NCBI RefSeq assembly: GCF_000718305.1
Contig: NZ_JOFQ01000001.1
Location: forward strand, 682,001-746,000
Direction: 5' to 3'
Length of the DNA: 64,000 bases
Origin: Streptomyces niger
GTDB taxonomy: Bacteria > Actinomycetota > Actinomycetes > Streptomycetales > Streptomycetaceae
This document shows positions 62,352 to 64,000 of this stretch, in pieces (position 1 is the first letter of the stretch; the number at the start of each line of letters is the position of its first letter). The position numbers were made by a program, and so were the translations under genes. A model generated the notes under the pieces. It was given only the letters and a program-made list of their open reading frames with translations. It had not been told where the DNA came from and did no database searches.

Positions 62352-63380
62352 GTGGCGGCAGGCAGGCCGAGGATCAAAGACGTGGCCGAGTACGCGGGGG
62401 TCTCGCAGAAGACGGTCTCCAACGTCATCAACCAGTACGAGCACGTCTCGGACAAGACTCGCCGGGCGGTGCAGGAGGCCATCGACGCTCTCGGCTACCG
62501 GGTCAACCTCGCCGGCCGTCATTTGCGGCAAGGCCGCACCGGCATGATCGCCCTGGTCGTGCCCGAGCTGGACGTCGCGTACTTCTCCGAACTCGCGGCG
62601 CACGTCGTGGCGGCGGCCGAGCAGCGGTCTCACACCGTCCTCATCCACCAGACCGGTGGCCGACGTGACCGGGAGACCTCTGCCCTGCACGGCTTCGACG
62701 CCGACTTCGTCGACGGCGTGATCATCAGCCCGCTCGCCCTGCTGCCGGACGATCTGCGCGCAGCCGACCGCGGCCTGCCGGTGGTTCTGCTCGGCGAGCG
62801 GGACACCACCGAAGCACGGGACCATGTCGGCATCGACAACGTCGCCGCCGCCCGGGAAGCCACCGCCCACCTGCTGGCCGGCGGTCACCGGCGCATCGCA
62901 GTGGTGGGCGGTCGCCTCGACCCGGCGAGCGGCACGGATCGGCTCCGGACGCAGGGTTACCGGCAGGCCCTGGAGGCGGCCGGGCTGCCGTTCGATCCCG
63001 ACCTGGTCGTACCGGTCGACGCTTTTCACTGGCTGGACGGTGCGCGTGCCGCCGCCGCGCTGGCTGACCGCGGGGCCGTCCCCGACGCGCTTCTCTGCCT
63101 CAACGACCATTTGGCGCTCGGGGCCATCCGCGCTCTGCACGAGCGAGGCTTCAAAACGCCCGACGACGTGGCGGTCTGCGGATTCGACGACATCGAGGCA
63201 GGTCGATTCAGCATTCCCTCCCTCACCACGGTTGCTCCTGACAAAGCCGCACTGGCTCGGGCAGCGCTGGAACTCCTCCTGATGCGCGTTTCCAGCGGCT
63301 CGGCAGTACCTCTCCCACCCGTGGAGGAACGCTGTGTGGCGCACCGTCTGGTCGTCAGGGAGAGCACCGCCGGCTGCTGA
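62352..63380 (+). CDS. LacI-family transcriptional regulator of the GH2/ABC operon
   Basis: This 342-residue regulator starts at GTG 62352 after GGAAGGACAT. The N-terminal LacI helix-turn-helix is clear: RPRIKDVAEYAGVSQKTVSNVINQYEHVSDKTRRAVQEAIDALGYRVNLAGRHLRQG. The sugar-binding domain has MIALVVPELDVAYFSELAAHVV, VDGVIISPLAL, and VAVCGFDDIEAGRFSIPSLTTV. It would repress the divergent glycosidase-importer operon until an inducer, probably its substrate or product, is bound. Confidence 0.93.
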   Translation: MAAGRPRIKDVAEYAGVSQKTVSNVINQYEHVSDKTRRAVQEAIDALGYRVNLAGRHLRQGRTGMIALVVPELDVAYFSELAAHVVAAAEQRSHTVLIHQTGGRRDRETSALHGFDADFVDGVIISPLALLPDDLRAADRGLPVVLLGERDTTEARDHVGIDNVAAAREATAHLLAGGHRRIAVVGGRLDPASGTDRLRTQGYRQALEAAGLPFDPDLVVPVDAFHWLDGARAAAALADRGAVPDALLCLNDHLALGAIRALHERGFKTPDDVAVCGFDDIEAGRFSIPSLTTVAPDKAALARAALELLLMRVSSGSAVPLPPVEERCVAHRLVVRESTAGC

Positions 63381-63631
63381 ACGCCGCATCGGCATGGAGC
63401 GTGCCTGTCCCCAGGGAACTCCTCCCGTGCACGGCGCTGTCGAGCGACGTGAGATGGCCGGCACCGGCCCCTCCACAACTGGTCTTTCCGCGCCCGATCC
63501 ATGGATATTTTCCGGCCCGGATACAAAGTGGGGCGGAGTACGCAGATAAGCTCGGGTTACGCAGCAGCGAGCCCGGACTCACCCCTTGAGGACCGTCACA
63601 GTGTCACCGCCGGGCCGCCGACCGGGCCGTT

Positions 63632-63937
63632 TCAGCGCCCCTCGGACCAGGCGCGGCGAGCGGCGCCGCTGACAAGATCAAGATCGTGGCGGCTGGCCAT
63701 GTCGGCTCGGCTGGTCTTGTCGTAGCCGAGGACTTCGCCGAGCACGGTCCGGTTCATGCCGTGCACGGCGCGGAAGAGGCGCAGGATCGGTCCCGGTTCG
63801 CCGGTCGCGAGTACCGCCTCGGCCTGCGGTGTGGCCCGGTGCCACAGCGCGTACGGAGCCATCGGAGACTGTTGACCCGAGCGGGCGTCGGTGGCCTCGG
63901 GGCTTCCGCGTCGCTCCGTGCCCTCTCTCCGCGCCAT
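63632..63937 (-). pseudogene. truncated XRE-family regulator
   Basis: This 101-residue protein starts at ATG 63937. It keeps only the beginning of an actinobacterial XRE regulator: [46 protein letters not shown]. This covers the first half of the helix-turn-helix, as in full-length proteins of 350 or more residues. After YDKT, where the recognition helix would follow (normally YVSMIE-like), the sequence becomes unrelated and stops after about 26 residues. Neither alternative frame restores the family sequence, so it is a deletion or recombination break and not a frameshift. Confidence 0.6.
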
Positions 63938-63948
63938 GGTCGCCCTAC

Positions 63949-64000
63949 TACGTCTCGCTGCGGGGATCGGCTCCGTCGAGTCGGGCGTACCAGGTGGCGA
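63949..64000 (-). CDS. C-terminal end of an unidentified protein (cut by window edge)
   Basis: A minus-strand frame enters from the right edge, reads [16 protein letters not shown], and stops at TAG 63949-63951, 12 bp before the XRE start. The spacing fits an upstream gene of the same transcription unit, but 16 residues are too few for an identity. Confidence 0.3.

Overview
The window is high-GC actinobacterial DNA and almost certainly Streptomyces. Coding regions have strong third-position GC bias, GTG starts and ATGA/GTGA overlaps are frequent, and there is a chaplin, a cslA-glxA-GH6 cell-envelope locus, a DmdR/IdeR-type iron box, a SoxR-type box and two genes with the rare TTA leucine codon. 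I cannot name the species from sequence alone. No rRNA, tRNA, CRISPR array or intact mobile element was seen.

Layout. 1-2.3 kb: the end of a GH38 alpha-mannosidase and a GNAT acetyltransferase. 2.5-8.7 kb: an iron-box-controlled operon (ATP-grasp, two IucA/IucC synthetases, PLP decarboxylase) collinear with the biosynthetic genes of the Vibrio vibrioferrin operon but without an exporter or receptor. 8.8-14.6 kb: small membrane proteins, a GNAT, a molybdenum hydroxylase with a fused [2Fe-2S] domain, and an orphan GvpL/F gas-vesicle-type protein. 14.6-21.9 kb: a DeoR regulator divergent from an MFS - FGGY kinase - FGGY kinase - histidine phosphatase - 2-hydroxyacid dehydrogenase operon, probably for a polyol or unusual sugar. 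22-28 kb: a His-tailed chaplin divergent from cslA, then glxA and a convergent GH6 glucanase. The CslA reading frame here is fused to part of an IS701-type transposase.

28.2-35.3 kb: a one-carbon operon (glyA-soxB-soxD-soxA-soxG, minus strand) facing its likely GntR regulator across a perfect palindrome. glyA carries an apparent one-base frameshift. 35.5-39.8 kb: a flavin reductase and a signalling group (PAS-GAF-SpoIIE phosphatase, TTA-containing kinase-like protein, STAS anti-anti-sigma factor). 40.6-46.6 kb: NDH-2, an NmtR-type metal sensor divergent from a P1B-4 metal ATPase with twin operators, then an ABC exporter whose promoter carries a textbook SoxR box. 46.7-55.7 kb: housekeeping and accessory genes (SnoaL-like, Lnt, Gfo/Idh/MocA, DinB-like, Ung, two SDRs, a HipA-like kinase with DUF3037). 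A four-copy 26-bp tandem repeat sits at the Lnt/oxidoreductase junction.

55.7-64 kb looks like an accessory segment. It has gene remnants, a small membrane protein, a LacI-controlled operon (GH2 glycosidase, lipoprotein sugar-binding protein, two permeases), a truncated XRE regulator, and a partial gene at the right edge.
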